NCBI GenBank assembly: GCA_011523365.1
Contig: WTGY01000122.1
Location: forward strand, 1 to 57,594
DNA: 57,594 bases
Direction of reading: 5' to 3'
Source: Caldilineaceae bacterium
Lineage (GTDB): Bacteria; Chloroflexota; Anaerolineae; Caldilineales; Caldilineaceae
The position numbers and the translations under genes were made by a program. Every line of letters starts with the position of its first letter. The stretch's first letter is position 1. Shown in pieces: positions 36,814-45,320 of this stretch. The notes below the pieces were generated by a model. It worked only from the letters and a program-made list of their open reading frames with translations. It was not told the DNA's origin and made no database searches.

Positions 36814-37674
36814 CTAGCCCTTGACCGCACCGACTGTCAGACCTTCCAGGAAATAGCGTTGTAAGAATAGGAAGACGATCAGGAGTGGAACGACGCTCAG
36901 AAACGCGGACGCGGATGTGATTCCATAGTTGACCTGGAATTCGCTCCGCAATAGGGCAAGTCCCAGGGGAAGCGTGTAGAGATCCTTGTCGTTGAGAACG
37001 ACCAGGGGCCAGACAAGGTTGTTCCATTGTGAGGTGAAAACAACGATTGAAAGGGTTGCAAGGGCCGGCGCCGACAGTGGCAAGATGATGCGCCAGAACA
37101 CGCCGAAATCCGAACAGCCATCGATCCGGGCTGCGTGCTCGAGTTCCTCGGGAATGGTCTGCATGAACTGCCGCAACAGAAAGACACCCAATACGTTGGC
37201 CAGCGCCGGGATGATCAGTCCCCCGTAGGAATTCAGAAGGCCCAGCCAATTGGTGATGAGAAATGCAGGTATCAGCAGCAGCGCCCCGGGGATCATGATC
37301 GTAGCAAGCATGAGTCCAAACAGAAAGTCCCTTCCCCAGAACTGCTTTTTGGCAAAGGCATAGGCCGCCAGAGCATCGATCAGCACCGTCCCCACCGTCA
37401 CGAGCAGCGCAACCAGAATCGTGTTGAAGAACCAGAGGCTGAAAGGCAGCTCATTCAGGATATAAGTGTAGTTGTCCCAGACAAACTGCTCAGGAATCAA
37501 CTGCGGCGGGATCGAGATGAGCGTATACGTTTCCTTGAATGATGAGGAGAATATGTAAAGGTACGGCCCCAGCATGACGATGACCAGTGCAGCCAGGAGA
37601 ACGTAAACAACCACCGCCTGCGGCAGTAGTCGTATAGCCTTGCGCCAGTTCCCGCTGAAATCGAATTGGGTCAT
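36814..37674 (-). CDS. Carbohydrate ABC transporter permease, MalG/UgpE type
   Basis: CUT1-class permease of 286 residues. The first helix is AVVVYVLLAALVIVMLGPYL; the external loop TYTLISIPPQLIPEQFVWDNYTYI follows. The coupling loop is ELEHAARIDGCSDFGVFWRIILPLSAPA, a good EAA match. The C-terminus QRYFLEGLTVGAVKG closes the protein in the usual way. It is 54 bases from the MalF-type gene upstream in the operon and about 80 bases before the deacetylase-like pair downstream, so the deacetylases may be cotranscribed. The ATPase must come from elsewhere. Confidence 0.93.
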   Translation of the reverse strand: MTQFDFSGNWRKAIRLLPQAVVVYVLLAALVIVMLGPYLYIFSSSFKETYTLISIPPQLIPEQFVWDNYTYILNELPFSLWFFNTILVALLVTVGTVLIDALAAYAFAKKQFWGRDFLFGLMLATIMIPGALLLIPAFLITNWLGLLNSYGGLIIPALANVLGVFLLRQFMQTIPEELEHAARIDGCSDFGVFWRIILPLSAPALATLSIVVFTSQWNNLVWPLVVLNDKDLYTLPLGLALLRSEFQVNYGITSASAFLSVVPLLIVFLFLQRYFLEGLTVGAVKG

Positions 37675-37728
37675 GGGTTAGTCCCCTAAAGACCGGCCAT
37701 CGCCGGTTGCGCGACACGGTTCACAAGT

Positions 37729-38655
37729 CTATCTTTCGCCCAGCACGCGCATTTGCACGTAGGAGATCGGCATGATGATGAGCAACAGTACCACCCCCAT
37801 GGCCGCGGCCATTCCGACCTGGCCGTAGCGAAACGCATGATTGTAAATGTACCAGACCATTGTCGCGGTGGCGTGAACAGGGCCGCCATTTGTAAGCACA
37901 AAAACGGTATCGAAGAGTTGAAACGCCCAGATCGTACCCATAACAACTGAGAAAAGGATCACGGGGCGCATAAGGGGTATGGTTACCCGGGTTGCCACCT
38001 GCCAGGCATTGGCTCCGTCGATGCGGGCCGCCTCGTGCAACTCTTCGGGAACCCCAAGCATGGCGGCCAGGAATAGAATGATGTGAAAGCCAATCCCTCG
38101 CCACCACTCAATAAGGAGGATGCCATACAGCGCCCAATCCGGGTCGGACAGCCAGTAAATCTCGGGGATGCCTAACAGACCCGTCAAATACGTCAAGACT
38201 CCGTAGCGGGGAGCCAAGATGTAACTCCAGATTTGGGCTGTAGCTGCCGCCGAGGCAAGAAGTGGAAAGAAAACCACTGCCCTGTAGAAGTCCTTGAATC
38301 GAACAAGCTTATTGCCGATCAGAAAGGCCAATGCGAGCGCGGTGATGACGGCAATAGGCACGACCGACACTGTATATTGAAGCGAATTCAGGAAGACCTT
38401 GAGAGTTATGTCGTCGGTAGTAAGGCTCAGATAGTTCTGAAGGCCGACGAAGGGCTTGACCTGATCGACCAGGTCGCCGCGTAGTAAGGAAAGCCAGAGA
38501 GCCCAGAAGAATGGCCCGATGTTGAAGATGACGAAGAGCGCCATGAACGGCAGAATGAAGGCGTACGCGCTCAGATTTCGTCTGACCGCGGCTCGTTTCC
38601 AAAAAGATGTCTCCGTCAAACCGGTTCTCTGGGGCGTAGCAGACGTGGTAGCCAT
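37729..38655 (-). CDS. Carbohydrate ABC transporter permease, MalF/UgpA type
   Basis: CUT1-class permease of 308 residues with about six membrane helices, starting ayfter a hydrophilic N-terminus with NLSAYAFILPFMALFVIF. The coupling region ELHEAARIDGANAWQVATRVTIPLM is clear. It pairs with the MalG-type protein encoded immediately downstream and takes substrate from the binding protein at 38761-40098. A stem-loop separates it from the binding-protein gene. The substrate class may overlap that of the neighbouring sugar importer, but the sequences are only family-level similar. Confidence 0.93.
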   Translation of the reverse strand: MATTSATPQRTGLTETSFWKRAAVRRNLSAYAFILPFMALFVIFNIGPFFWALWLSLLRGDLVDQVKPFVGLQNYLSLTTDDITLKVFLNSLQYTVSVVPIAVITALALAFLIGNKLVRFKDFYRAVVFFPLLASAAATAQIWSYILAPRYGVLTYLTGLLGIPEIYWLSDPDWALYGILLIEWWRGIGFHIILFLAAMLGVPEELHEAARIDGANAWQVATRVTIPLMRPVILFSVVMGTIWAFQLFDTVFVLTNGGPVHATATMVWYIYNHAFRYGQVGMAAAMGVVLLLIIMPISYVQMRVLGER

Positions 38656-38707
38656 TTCAAATCCCTTGGCGGGAGGCGCTCTTTGGCAGTGTTCTGGAAA
38701 TTCGCGC

Positions 38708-38740
38708 TGGGCTGCCGCGCTCCAGGAACACGGCAGCCCA
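38708..38740 (-). promoter_or_regulatory. Intercistronic stem-loop between binding-protein and permease genes
   Basis: A perfect 10 bp stem (38708-38717 with 38731-38740) with a 13-base loop between the binding-protein stop at 38761 and the permease start at 38655. No T-run follows on the minus strand. It occupies the same operon position as the stem-loops at 10845-10868 and 31534-31559. Confidence 0.65.
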
Positions 38741-38760
38741 CAATCGTCTCAAATCGGTGA

Positions 38761-40098
38761 CTAGGATCCTTCTTCCTCTCGGAGCATGTCGTTGATCTGA
38801 ACTACCATGTCCTCAATCGCCTCTTCGACGGTTCGCTGACCGAGGACGAACGACTCGATCGACGTGCCCTCGATATCCCAGAACTTGAAGATCCATCCGC
38901 GATACGGCCAGAAGAAGGTGTACTCAAGCGTCGTCTGGGCAGTGGTCAGTACCGGATCATCGGGATAGAAATTGACGTGCGGCGAAACGCTCATGAATCC
39001 GAGGCAGCCGATCCACGACGTCAGCAGATCAGGGGTGACCAGGGTCTCGATGACTTGCCAGGACTCGTCAGGATATGCGGTCTTGGCGGCAATCGCCAGC
39101 ATGCCGACGCCGCCGTAACATGCGCGTCCCCTCGCACCTTCCGCCGGGCCGGTCGCCATGCGCGCGGCGCCGAGCCGGAACTCGGGCTTTTCGCTGCGGA
39201 CAGAGTTGGCGAAGACGTTTTGCGCCGTGATCATGCCCACTTTATCGTCGCGGAAGTAGCCGCCGACGCCCGGTTCTTGTCCGGAAATCGCCCCAGGCAT
39301 GGCGATTTCATAGTCGTGGAACAGCGAATTGAAGAAGTTCCAGCCCTCGTATGCCTCTTCGGAATTTACGATACATTCCGTCAGGTCGTCGTTGAACCAG
39401 TGTCCACCGAATCGCCGCGGCCACTGGCCATTCTCGTGCCAGCCCTTGGGGTGAGTAGCGAAACCGTAGATATCGTCGCCCAGAGCGGTGATATCCTGCG
39501 AGATGGCAAGAAACTCATCAAGGTTTTCCGGCGGCGTATCGGGATCGTGCCCGGCCTGTTCAAACAGATCCTTGTTCCAGAACAGGTTGGAGCCGCCAAT
39601 AATCCACGGGAAGGAGTAGGTCGTGCCGTCGTACGTGCCCGGCTGCCAAGCCCTCTCATAGAAGTACGAGCGATCGAAATTGCTTGAGGCAATCCTTTCG
39701 TCAAGCGGCATTATGTGGCCTGCGTTGACGAAGCGCGGGAACGACTCCGTCTGGTAGCTCACGTCCGGCCCCTGGTCGGCAGCAAACGCGGCCACGAACT
39801 TCTCGTTGTACTGGCCCCACGGGACCTCGCTGAAGTCGACGCTGATCTCAGGATGCATTTCCTCCAGCACATCCAAAGTGGGTTGGGCGCAGAGTTTTGT
39901 CTCGTCGCCGGCAGCCTTATGCGGGCCTTTCCACATCGTCAGCGTGACGACCTCCATCGCCGCTTCCCCGCCTTCGTCGGCGGCCCCTGGTGCGGCCGGA
40001 ACACAGGCCGACAACCCGGCCCCGACCGTTGCCACACCTGCCAGAGTGGCCGTTCGAGTCAGAAAACTGCGTCTGGACAACTTCGTACCGGTAGCCAT
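38761..40098 (-). CDS. Sugar ABC transporter substrate-binding lipoprotein, SBP_bac_1 family
   Basis: A 445-residue binding protein with a Tat-type motif SRRSFL (residues 8-13) and lipobox LSAC (Cys32). The mature region follows the family 1 pattern: VTLMWKGPHKAAGDETKL, FSEVPWGQYNEKFVAAFAADQGPDV, and DLFEQAGHDPDTPPENLDEFL. AAGGAGG lies about eight bases before the ATG. It is the first transport gene of the second sugar importer, about 100 bases after the DegT aminotransferase gene on the same strand. The bound ligand is unknown, probably a saccharide. Confidence 0.92.
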   Translation of the reverse strand: MATGTKLSRRSFLTRTATLAGVATVGAGLSACVPAAPGAADEGGEAAMEVVTLTMWKGPHKAAGDETKLCAQPTLDVLEEMHPEISVDFSEVPWGQYNEKFVAAFAADQGPDVSYQTESFPRFVNAGHIMPLDERIASSNFDRSYFYERAWQPGTYDGTTYSFPWIIGGSNLFWNKDLFEQAGHDPDTPPENLDEFLAISQDITALGDDIYGFATHPKGWHENGQWPRRFGGHWFNDDLTECIVNSEEAYEGWNFFNSLFHDYEIAMPGAISGQEPGVGGYFRDDKVGMITAQNVFANSVRSEKPEFRLGAARMATGPAEGARGRACYGGVGMLAIAAKTAYPDESWQVIETLVTPDLLTSWIGCLGFMSVSPHVNFYPDDPVLTTAQTTLEYTFFWPYRGWIFKFWDIEGTSIESFVLGQRTVEEAIEDMVVQINDMLREEEGS

Positions 40099-40196
40099 GG
40101 TCTGTTCCTCCTTGGCTATTGTGTGGTCGGCGCGATCGCGCCGCCTCTTCCATCAGACAGATCAGCCTCAAGACTTCTGGCTGCAAGTTGGTAACT

Positions 40197-41474
40197 CTAC
40201 GCGATTTCCTCCAGTACCTTATTTAGTCCTTCGACGGTCTCCTCCACATCTTCGTTGGTCAGTAACGGGCTGACATTCAGATGCACGGCCCGCCCGAGCA
40301 GGTCAAGGCTCCGCGGGCACATGTCCTGCCGGTATTCGATTTCCCGTTGCGCCCATCGCCACGGCCCTCCGGCTTCGGTCCAAGTGCGCTGGTTGATGAT
40401 CGGCACCCAGTGCGCATAAACGTGATAGTCTATGGCGTCGGGCGAATACAGCGTGCCGGCGCCGATATTTTCGGCACGCAACGCCTCCGAGACCGACGCG
40501 GCCTTTTCCGGGCTATCCATAAAGAACACGGTACAGATCGCAGTGTCACCGTCCGGGTCCACCTCCTCCCGGAAGCTGACGCCCTTGCGTTCCGTCACCT
40601 CGGCGATGCCGGCCTTGATCATCCTTTTGCGATGCCGCATGTCATCGATCAGGCCGTCCAGCCGGGCCAGTTGCGGAAGCGCCACTGCTGCCAGAAGCTC
40701 GGGCATGCGGAAATTGACGCCGCAGAGCAGCTCTTCCACGTTGAATTTGAGCTGCAGCGCGCCGATCACGTCATGAAACATATTGGCGCGTTTCCACACC
40801 AGTTCGTCGTCGGTAACCACCATGCCGCCCTCGCCTGAGGTGATAATCTTGTTAAACTGGAGGCTGAAGCAGCCCACGTCGCCAAAAGTCCCCAGAGCCT
40901 GACCCTTGTAGCTGCCTCCGTTAGCCTGCGCAACGTCCTCGATGACCCGGAGACCGTGCTCGTTCGCCAGTGCCATGAGCTCATCCATCCTGCAGGGGGC
41001 CCCGCGCATGTGTACGGGCATGATCGCCTTCGTGTACGGCGTAATTTTCCGCTGAACGTCCTCCGGGTCCATCAGGAGCGTCTCGTCGACCTCAGCGATT
41101 ACCGGAATCCCGCCGGCCGCGACGACCGCCGACGCCGAAGCGATCCACGTGTACGCCGGAACGATCACCTCGTCGCCGGGCCCGATACCGATTCCGTGCA
41201 GACCGCATACGAGCGCCGCGGTGCCCGAAGTGACTGCGACTGCGTATTTGGAGCCCTTCTTTTCGGCAAAGGCTTGCTCCAACTGTGTTGCTTTTGAATC
41301 CGCCTCACCGGGACCGTAGTAACGAAAGAGTCGCTTCGCCCGCAGCACCTCCAGGACCTGCGCTTCCTCTTCGTCCGCGATCGCCATACCGCCCGGATAC
41401 ATCGGCGGGTCCGGACTCTGTTTGGCGGGGGCGCCGCCATGTATGGCCAGTTTCTGGCTCTCCAATTGGGTCAT
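40197..41474 (-). CDS. DegT/DnrJ/EryC1/StrS-family PLP aminotransferase
   Basis: A 425-residue pyridoxal-phosphate enzyme of the sugar aminotransferase family. The PLP-binding Lys is Lys209 in SLQFNKIITSGEGG; the cofactor-phosphate loop is VTSGTAALVCGL and the cofactor-ring Asp is in VIEDVAQANGG. The start has GGGAGAAGAG upstream. Such enzymes aminate keto-sugars, usually nucleotide-linked, but some act on cyclitols, as in aminocyclitol synthesis. No nucleotide-sugar genes are next to it; it lies between a sulfatase and a sugar-binding protein. In this catabolic setting it may work on a free keto-sugar or inosose, which is inference. Confidence 0.9.
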   Translation of the reverse strand: MTQLESQKLAIHGGAPAKQSPDPPMYPGGMAIADEEEAQVLEVLRAKRLFRYYGPGEADSKATQLEQAFAEKKGSKYAVAVTSGTAALVCGLHGIGIGPGDEVIVPAYTWIASASAVVAAGGIPVIAEVDETLLMDPEDVQRKITPYTKAIMPVHMRGAPCRMDELMALANEHGLRVIEDVAQANGGSYKGQALGTFGDVGCFSLQFNKIITSGEGGMVVTDDELVWKRANMFHDVIGALQLKFNVEELLCGVNFRMPELLAAVALPQLARLDGLIDDMRHRKRMIKAGIAEVTERKGVSFREEVDPDGDTAICTVFFMDSPEKAASVSEALRAENIGAGTLYSPDAIDYHVYAHWVPIINQRTWTEAGGPWRWAQREIEYRQDMCPRSLDLLGRAVHLNVSPLLTNEDVEETVEGLNKVLEEIA

Positions 41475-41632
41475 CTCTCTTCTCCCTCAACGGTTGTATG
41501 TACGGTAGCCCCCTTCCGACTCCCTCAGGGGACATACGGGCCATCGCGTCTCAAGCCGAATCCACACAGTGACATGTGCCCCATTCTTCGCATACCTTGG
41601 CCGACTTCTGACTCAGACAGGGACACTCACAC

Positions 41633-43450
41633 CTATGGCCCTAACCACTCCACGTAGACATAGTATGCACCCAGCTCATCGCCGTCCTCTGTTTCGAACC
41701 ACGTTTGCAGGTGCGTGCAACCCGCGGACAGCGACAGTTCGAAACGGACCCCCACGTCGGCATGTGCAACTTCCCCGCTGGCCTCTTCACCTGCGATCGC
41801 AATTCGGGCGCGGTACACAGGCAAGGCGACGCCTCCACCCCAGGGGATCCGCTCTTTCAGAGAAAGTTGGCCTCCGTGGTCCTCACCTGGCTGTCTCTCC
41901 TCAACTGGCTGGATAGCGATGTCCCTGAAAGCCTTTGGATCGCCCCCTGCGAGACCTGCGCGAACGCCTGCTCCTTCTTCCTCCGGCCAGCGGCGCAAGG
42001 TGAAACTGTACCTTCCGGCCTCGACAACTTCAACCTCCCAGTGGCCGTTGCAGATCAGGCCCTGGCGGACAAGGCTCTGGTTCCACGCGCACTCGCAGTC
42101 CTCGTTACGCCAGTCGTGCGTATTCAGCCTCAGTTGAACTGCTCCGGGTCCACCGATGGCGATAGGAATGTCTTCGTGGAACTGGCGCGAGACCTTCTCC
42201 CACCACAGTTCGTATGCCGAACGCAGTTGGGATACGACATCGGGATGCGCCGCGGCGAGGTCCTGCCTCTGCTCCGGATCCTCCTTGATGGCATACAACT
42301 CCCGCCCGTTCACGAGCCGCCAGTTTCCTGTCATGACCGCGCTCTTACGCCACTTCACAGGATGGGCCAATCTCTGTGAATCAGTTACCAGTGCCCGATC
42401 GGGCCAGACTATCTCCTCGTCTTCAACAGGCTGCAACAGTGGCGCCAGACTTCGTCCGTCAAAACCGTCTGGTTCACTATCTTGCAGGGCGCACATCTCT
42501 ATCAGTGTCGGCAGCACATCCACGTTGGCTGTTACTTCGTCTACGTCGCGCCCTGCACTGAGCCCACCACCGGGCCAGTGGAGAAAGAACGGGACACGGT
42601 GTCCGCCGTCATACTCGGATCCCTTCTGCCCGCGCATTCCGGCGTTGAACCCGCTAGTCACGAACTGGCCTTCACCCACTTCAACTCCGCCTGCAGAGCC
42701 GTTGTCGGTCATAAAGATGAAGATGGTGTTCTCGGCCAACTTCAGTTCAGCCAGCCTGCGCCGCAAGCCACCGATATTCTCGTCGATGTTGGCGATCATT
42801 CCGTAGAACTTGGCGCGCTCCTCGTGCGGGGTCAAGGGCAAATATGGATTGCTGTAGACGGGGTCAACCAGGTGAGGTGAATGGGGCGCGTTGGTCGGAA
42901 TATAGCAGAAAAACTTTCTCTTCCTGTTCCGCTCGATAAAGCTCAACGCCTCCTGGAACCAGACGTCCGTACAGTAACCCTCATAACGCGTGTGTTGCTC
43001 CCCATCCCAGTAACTGTCATCGAAATAGCTGTTGCCCCAGTAGTCAGGAGTCTGCCCGACTCCTCCGCCGCCGTGGACAACTACGGTTTCGAAGCCGCGG
43101 TCCTGGGGCCGGTAGGGCGCGTTGTCGCCCAAGTGCCACTTGCCGAAGATCCCGGTCGTATAGCCGCTGCGCTGAAAATAGTCGGCCATGCTGACTTCGT
43201 CGGATCGCAGCAGTGATCGGCCTCCGATCGTGTGCCAGACCCCCGTACTGTTGGCGTAGTGCCCTGTCAGAAGTCCGGCTCGGGTCGGCGCGCAGGTCGG
43301 CCCGACATGGTAATCGGTCAGCCTGACGCTGGAGGCGTGGAGCGCGTCAAGATTTGGTGTTCGGACAACTGGGTTACCGTGACACGAGAGGTCACCGTAT
43401 CCCTGGTCATCGGTCAGGACGAAGACAACGTTGGGGCGAACCTCGGGCAT
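41633..43450 (-). CDS. Sulfatase (formylglycine-type arylsulfatase family)
   Basis: A 605-residue sulfatase. The N-terminal metal motif is FVLTDDQGYGD and the formylglycine motif is CAPTR (Cys53 to Arg57) followed by GLLTG, complete for conversion by a formylglycine-generating enzyme, which is not in the window. Later ligands are in FIFMTDNGSAGG. After the catalytic part, about residue 455 onward, a beta-rich C-terminal region of about 150 residues (NGHWEVEVVEAGRYSFTLRRWPEEEG) looks like a carbohydrate-associated module. No signal peptide is visible. It lies 11 bases after the PhyH gene, so they are cotranscribed. Substrate: probably a sulfated sugar. Confidence 0.92.
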   Translation of the reverse strand: MPEVRPNVVFVLTDDQGYGDLSCHGNPVVRTPNLDALHASSVRLTDYHVGPTCAPTRAGLLTGHYANSTGVWHTIGGRSLLRSDEVSMADYFQRSGYTTGIFGKWHLGDNAPYRPQDRGFETVVVHGGGGVGQTPDYWGNSYFDDSYWDGEQHTRYEGYCTDVWFQEALSFIERNRKRKFFCYIPTNAPHSPHLVDPVYSNPYLPLTPHEERAKFYGMIANIDENIGGLRRRLAELKLAENTIFIFMTDNGSAGGVEVGEGQFVTSGFNAGMRGQKGSEYDGGHRVPFFLHWPGGGLSAGRDVDEVTANVDVLPTLIEMCALQDSEPDGFDGRSLAPLLQPVEDEEIVWPDRALVTDSQRLAHPVKWRKSAVMTGNWRLVNGRELYAIKEDPEQRQDLAAAHPDVVSQLRSAYELWWEKVSRQFHEDIPIAIGGPGAVQLRLNTHDWRNEDCECAWNQSLVRQGLICNGHWEVEVVEAGRYSFTLRRWPEEEGAGVRAGLAGGDPKAFRDIAIQPVEERQPGEDHGGQLSLKERIPWGGGVALPVYRARIAIAGEEASGEVAHADVGVRFELSLSAGCTHLQTWFETEDGDELGAYYVYVEWLGP

Positions 43451-43461
43451 CCTTCAAGACC

Positions 43462-44220
43462 TCACTGCCACTTTGTCTTGAACTCCCCGAAGTTATTCTC
43501 CTCATCCTTCCCGCGGACCAGAACAGGTTTCCAGCGGCCGTCAAGAGAATTGTCCTCGGCCTGCCGGACAGTTGTCGGCACGTAGCGCAGGGTGAGCCCG
43601 CAACGGCGTCTGTTCGAGCGGTTGGGCAGGCTGCCGTGAATGAGTGTGCCGTCGTGGATTGAAATCTGTCCTGCCCGCAGCGGCAGATCTACGGCGGTCG
43701 CAGCTTCCTCCGGCGTAATGTGGACTTCCTGGTTGATGCTGAGCAGATTGCCGGCCTGCTCGGCCTTACCGTGCTCGACGACCCCGGAAACATGCGTGCA
43801 GGGAATCACCTGCATGCAACCGTTCTCCACGTCGCTGTCGTCGACCGCGTACCAGGCGGTGATTGCCGTCGGGGGCTCCAGGCCCCAGAAGGTCACGTCC
43901 TGGTGCCAGGCGACAAAAGCCTCCGCCTCTTCGCCCTCGCCGTACTTGTTGAAAAAGTGGGTCGCCAGCAGCAGCACATTCGGGCCGATCAGCGCTTCGA
44001 TGGCGTCCAGGATTGATGGGTGGGTAGCAAGCTTCCAGATGAACTCTTCCTCAAAGTGGTAGTCAACCAGCCCGATCTGAGCGGTCTCCTTGCCGACGCG
44101 AACCTCCAGATCGTCGAAGGCCTCTCGATAGCTGTTTACTTGCGGGCCGTCGATAACATTGATTGCTCCGATGTAACCGTCGCGCCTATATGTATCCACT
44201 TGCGCCGGGGAAAGAATCAT
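43462..44220 (-). CDS. Phytanoyl-CoA dioxygenase (PhyH) family protein
   Basis: A 252-residue Fe(II)/2-oxoglutarate oxygenase. Metal ligands: AWHQDVTFWG (His-Gln-Asp) and the distal His in LIHGSLPNRSNRRRCGLTLRY, with the co-substrate Arg after it. The ATG at 44220 follows a strong AAAGGAGG; the open frame to 44313 runs into the repeat and is rejected. It is the first gene of the 18.5 kb minus-strand block and lies about 85 bases from repeat copy C, so its promoter must be close to or inside the repeat edge. Substrate unknown. Confidence 0.9.
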   Translation of the reverse strand: MILSPAQVDTYRRDGYIGAINVIDGPQVNSYREAFDDLEVRVGKETAQIGLVDYHFEEEFIWKLATHPSILDAIEALIGPNVLLLATHFFNKYGEGEEAEAFVAWHQDVTFWGLEPPTAITAWYAVDDSDVENGCMQVIPCTHVSGVVEHGKAEQAGNLLSINQEVHITPEEAATAVDLPLRAGQISIHDGTLIHGSLPNRSNRRRCGLTLRYVPTTVRQAEDNSLDGRWKPVLVRGKDEENNFGEFKTKWQ

Positions 44221-44304
44221 AGTAGCCTCCTTTCTCGAAATTGAGACTGATAGCAGGTGAGGATAACGCTTGTAGGCCGCGATTGCAAGCAGAAAAAAAG
44301 TGGG

Positions 44305-44761
44305 GGTGTGCATCCCGGATTTGGGGTGGGAAAAGTCTGGCAGGGAATCAGTGCCAGCGGTGGCAGGAAATGTTTACCGTCTCTTGGCGAGACGCAGTGC
44401 AGGCGCCAGGTCTGGCCGTACGGTGGAGTCCGTCAGTTGGGGCGGGTGCGAGGGCAGGCACAAGGCCGGCACGTACGGGGATCTGATGGGACTGGCGGGA
44501 CGTGGTCGGGCTGGACACCTTCGATTAGGCACTCGTCACCAATGTCGACACCCGGTCGACGAGGCATGTTGTAGGAGAGGGGGCGTTGCGGGGGCGGAGC
44601 CCCCGCACAAGGGAGGGCCGAATAGGCCCGACCGCCCAAAAATGCAGTGGTTAGTGGTCAGAGACGGCGCTTATTTTGACGGTTACTGGAATGGGAACTG
44701 ACCGCGGCTTGGTTTGTTCCAGAGATTTGCCACTGTTCATCCCCGTTTTGGGATGCACACC
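44305..44761. repeat. Dispersed MITE-like repeat, full copy C
   Basis: A 457-base copy of the same element as 15101-15561. Its ends are a perfect 12-base inverted pair, GGTGTGCATCCC at 44305-44316 and GGGATGCACACC at 44750-44761. The inner similarity continues imperfectly (GGGGTGGGAAAAG near the left end, GGGGATGAACAG on the other strand at the right end). The GC-rich core with the 8 bp stem is at 44583-44636. Overlapping short readings are not conserved in frame between copies, so it is taken as non-coding. It separates the minus-strand catabolic block from a plus-strand gene. Confidence 0.85.
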
Positions 44762-44858
44762 AAAGTGGCCAGGTCATGCGGATCATTCTGCACTGTGGTA
44801 GACTGAAACGAAAGGAGCGACGGCTCAGATTGGGCCCCAGATTGAGGAGAGAATTGAT

Positions 44859-45284
44859 ATGGCCGAACGAGAAGTACCGGACTGGGTAAAGGAACACCTT
44901 GACCGCTATCTTGAATCTGACGGTGAGGACGGCCACATCTGGAACGGCGTCCCCACTTTGCTGCTGACGACAACAGGGCGGCGCAGCGGCAAGGCCCGCA
45001 CAACTCCGCTCATTTATGGCAAAGTTGAAGGCGAGGAAACCTACGTGATCGTCGCCTCCCGCGGCGGCGCCACACATCATCCCTCCTGGTATCTCAATCT
45101 GGTCGAAGCGCCGTCCGTTACGTTGCGGGTCGGTGCCGAAGTCTTCGACGCAACGGCCCACACCGCCTCGCCGGAGGAGAAACCGCCCCTGTGGAACATG
45201 ATGGCGGAGATCTGGCCCCAGTACAATGACTATCAGGCCAAGACCGAGCGAGTAATCCCTGTCGTCATTTTGAAGCGGGCCTGA
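44859..45284 (+). CDS. Nitroreductase/deazaflavin-dependent oxidoreductase (DDN-like, F420-binding)
   Basis: A 141-residue split-barrel protein of the F420H2-dependent quinone/nitro reductase family. Family blocks are clear: LLLTTTGRRSGKARTTPL, the GGATHHPSWYLNL loop that binds the deazaflavin, and ERVIPVVILKR at the C-terminus. The start has GAGGAG upstream. It begins about 100 bases after the repeat copy C. Presence of this family suggests that the organism makes or uses coenzyme F420, though some members bind heme or flavin. Substrate unknown. Confidence 0.88.
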   Translation: MAEREVPDWVKEHLDRYLESDGEDGHIWNGVPTLLLTTTGRRSGKARTTPLIYGKVEGEETYVIVASRGGATHHPSWYLNLVEAPSVTLRVGAEVFDATAHTASPEEKPPLWNMMAEIWPQYNDYQAKTERVIPVVILKRA

Positions 45285-45320
45285 AGAAGGGTAAGCACGC
45301 CGCGCCCTCATGGTGCAAAG

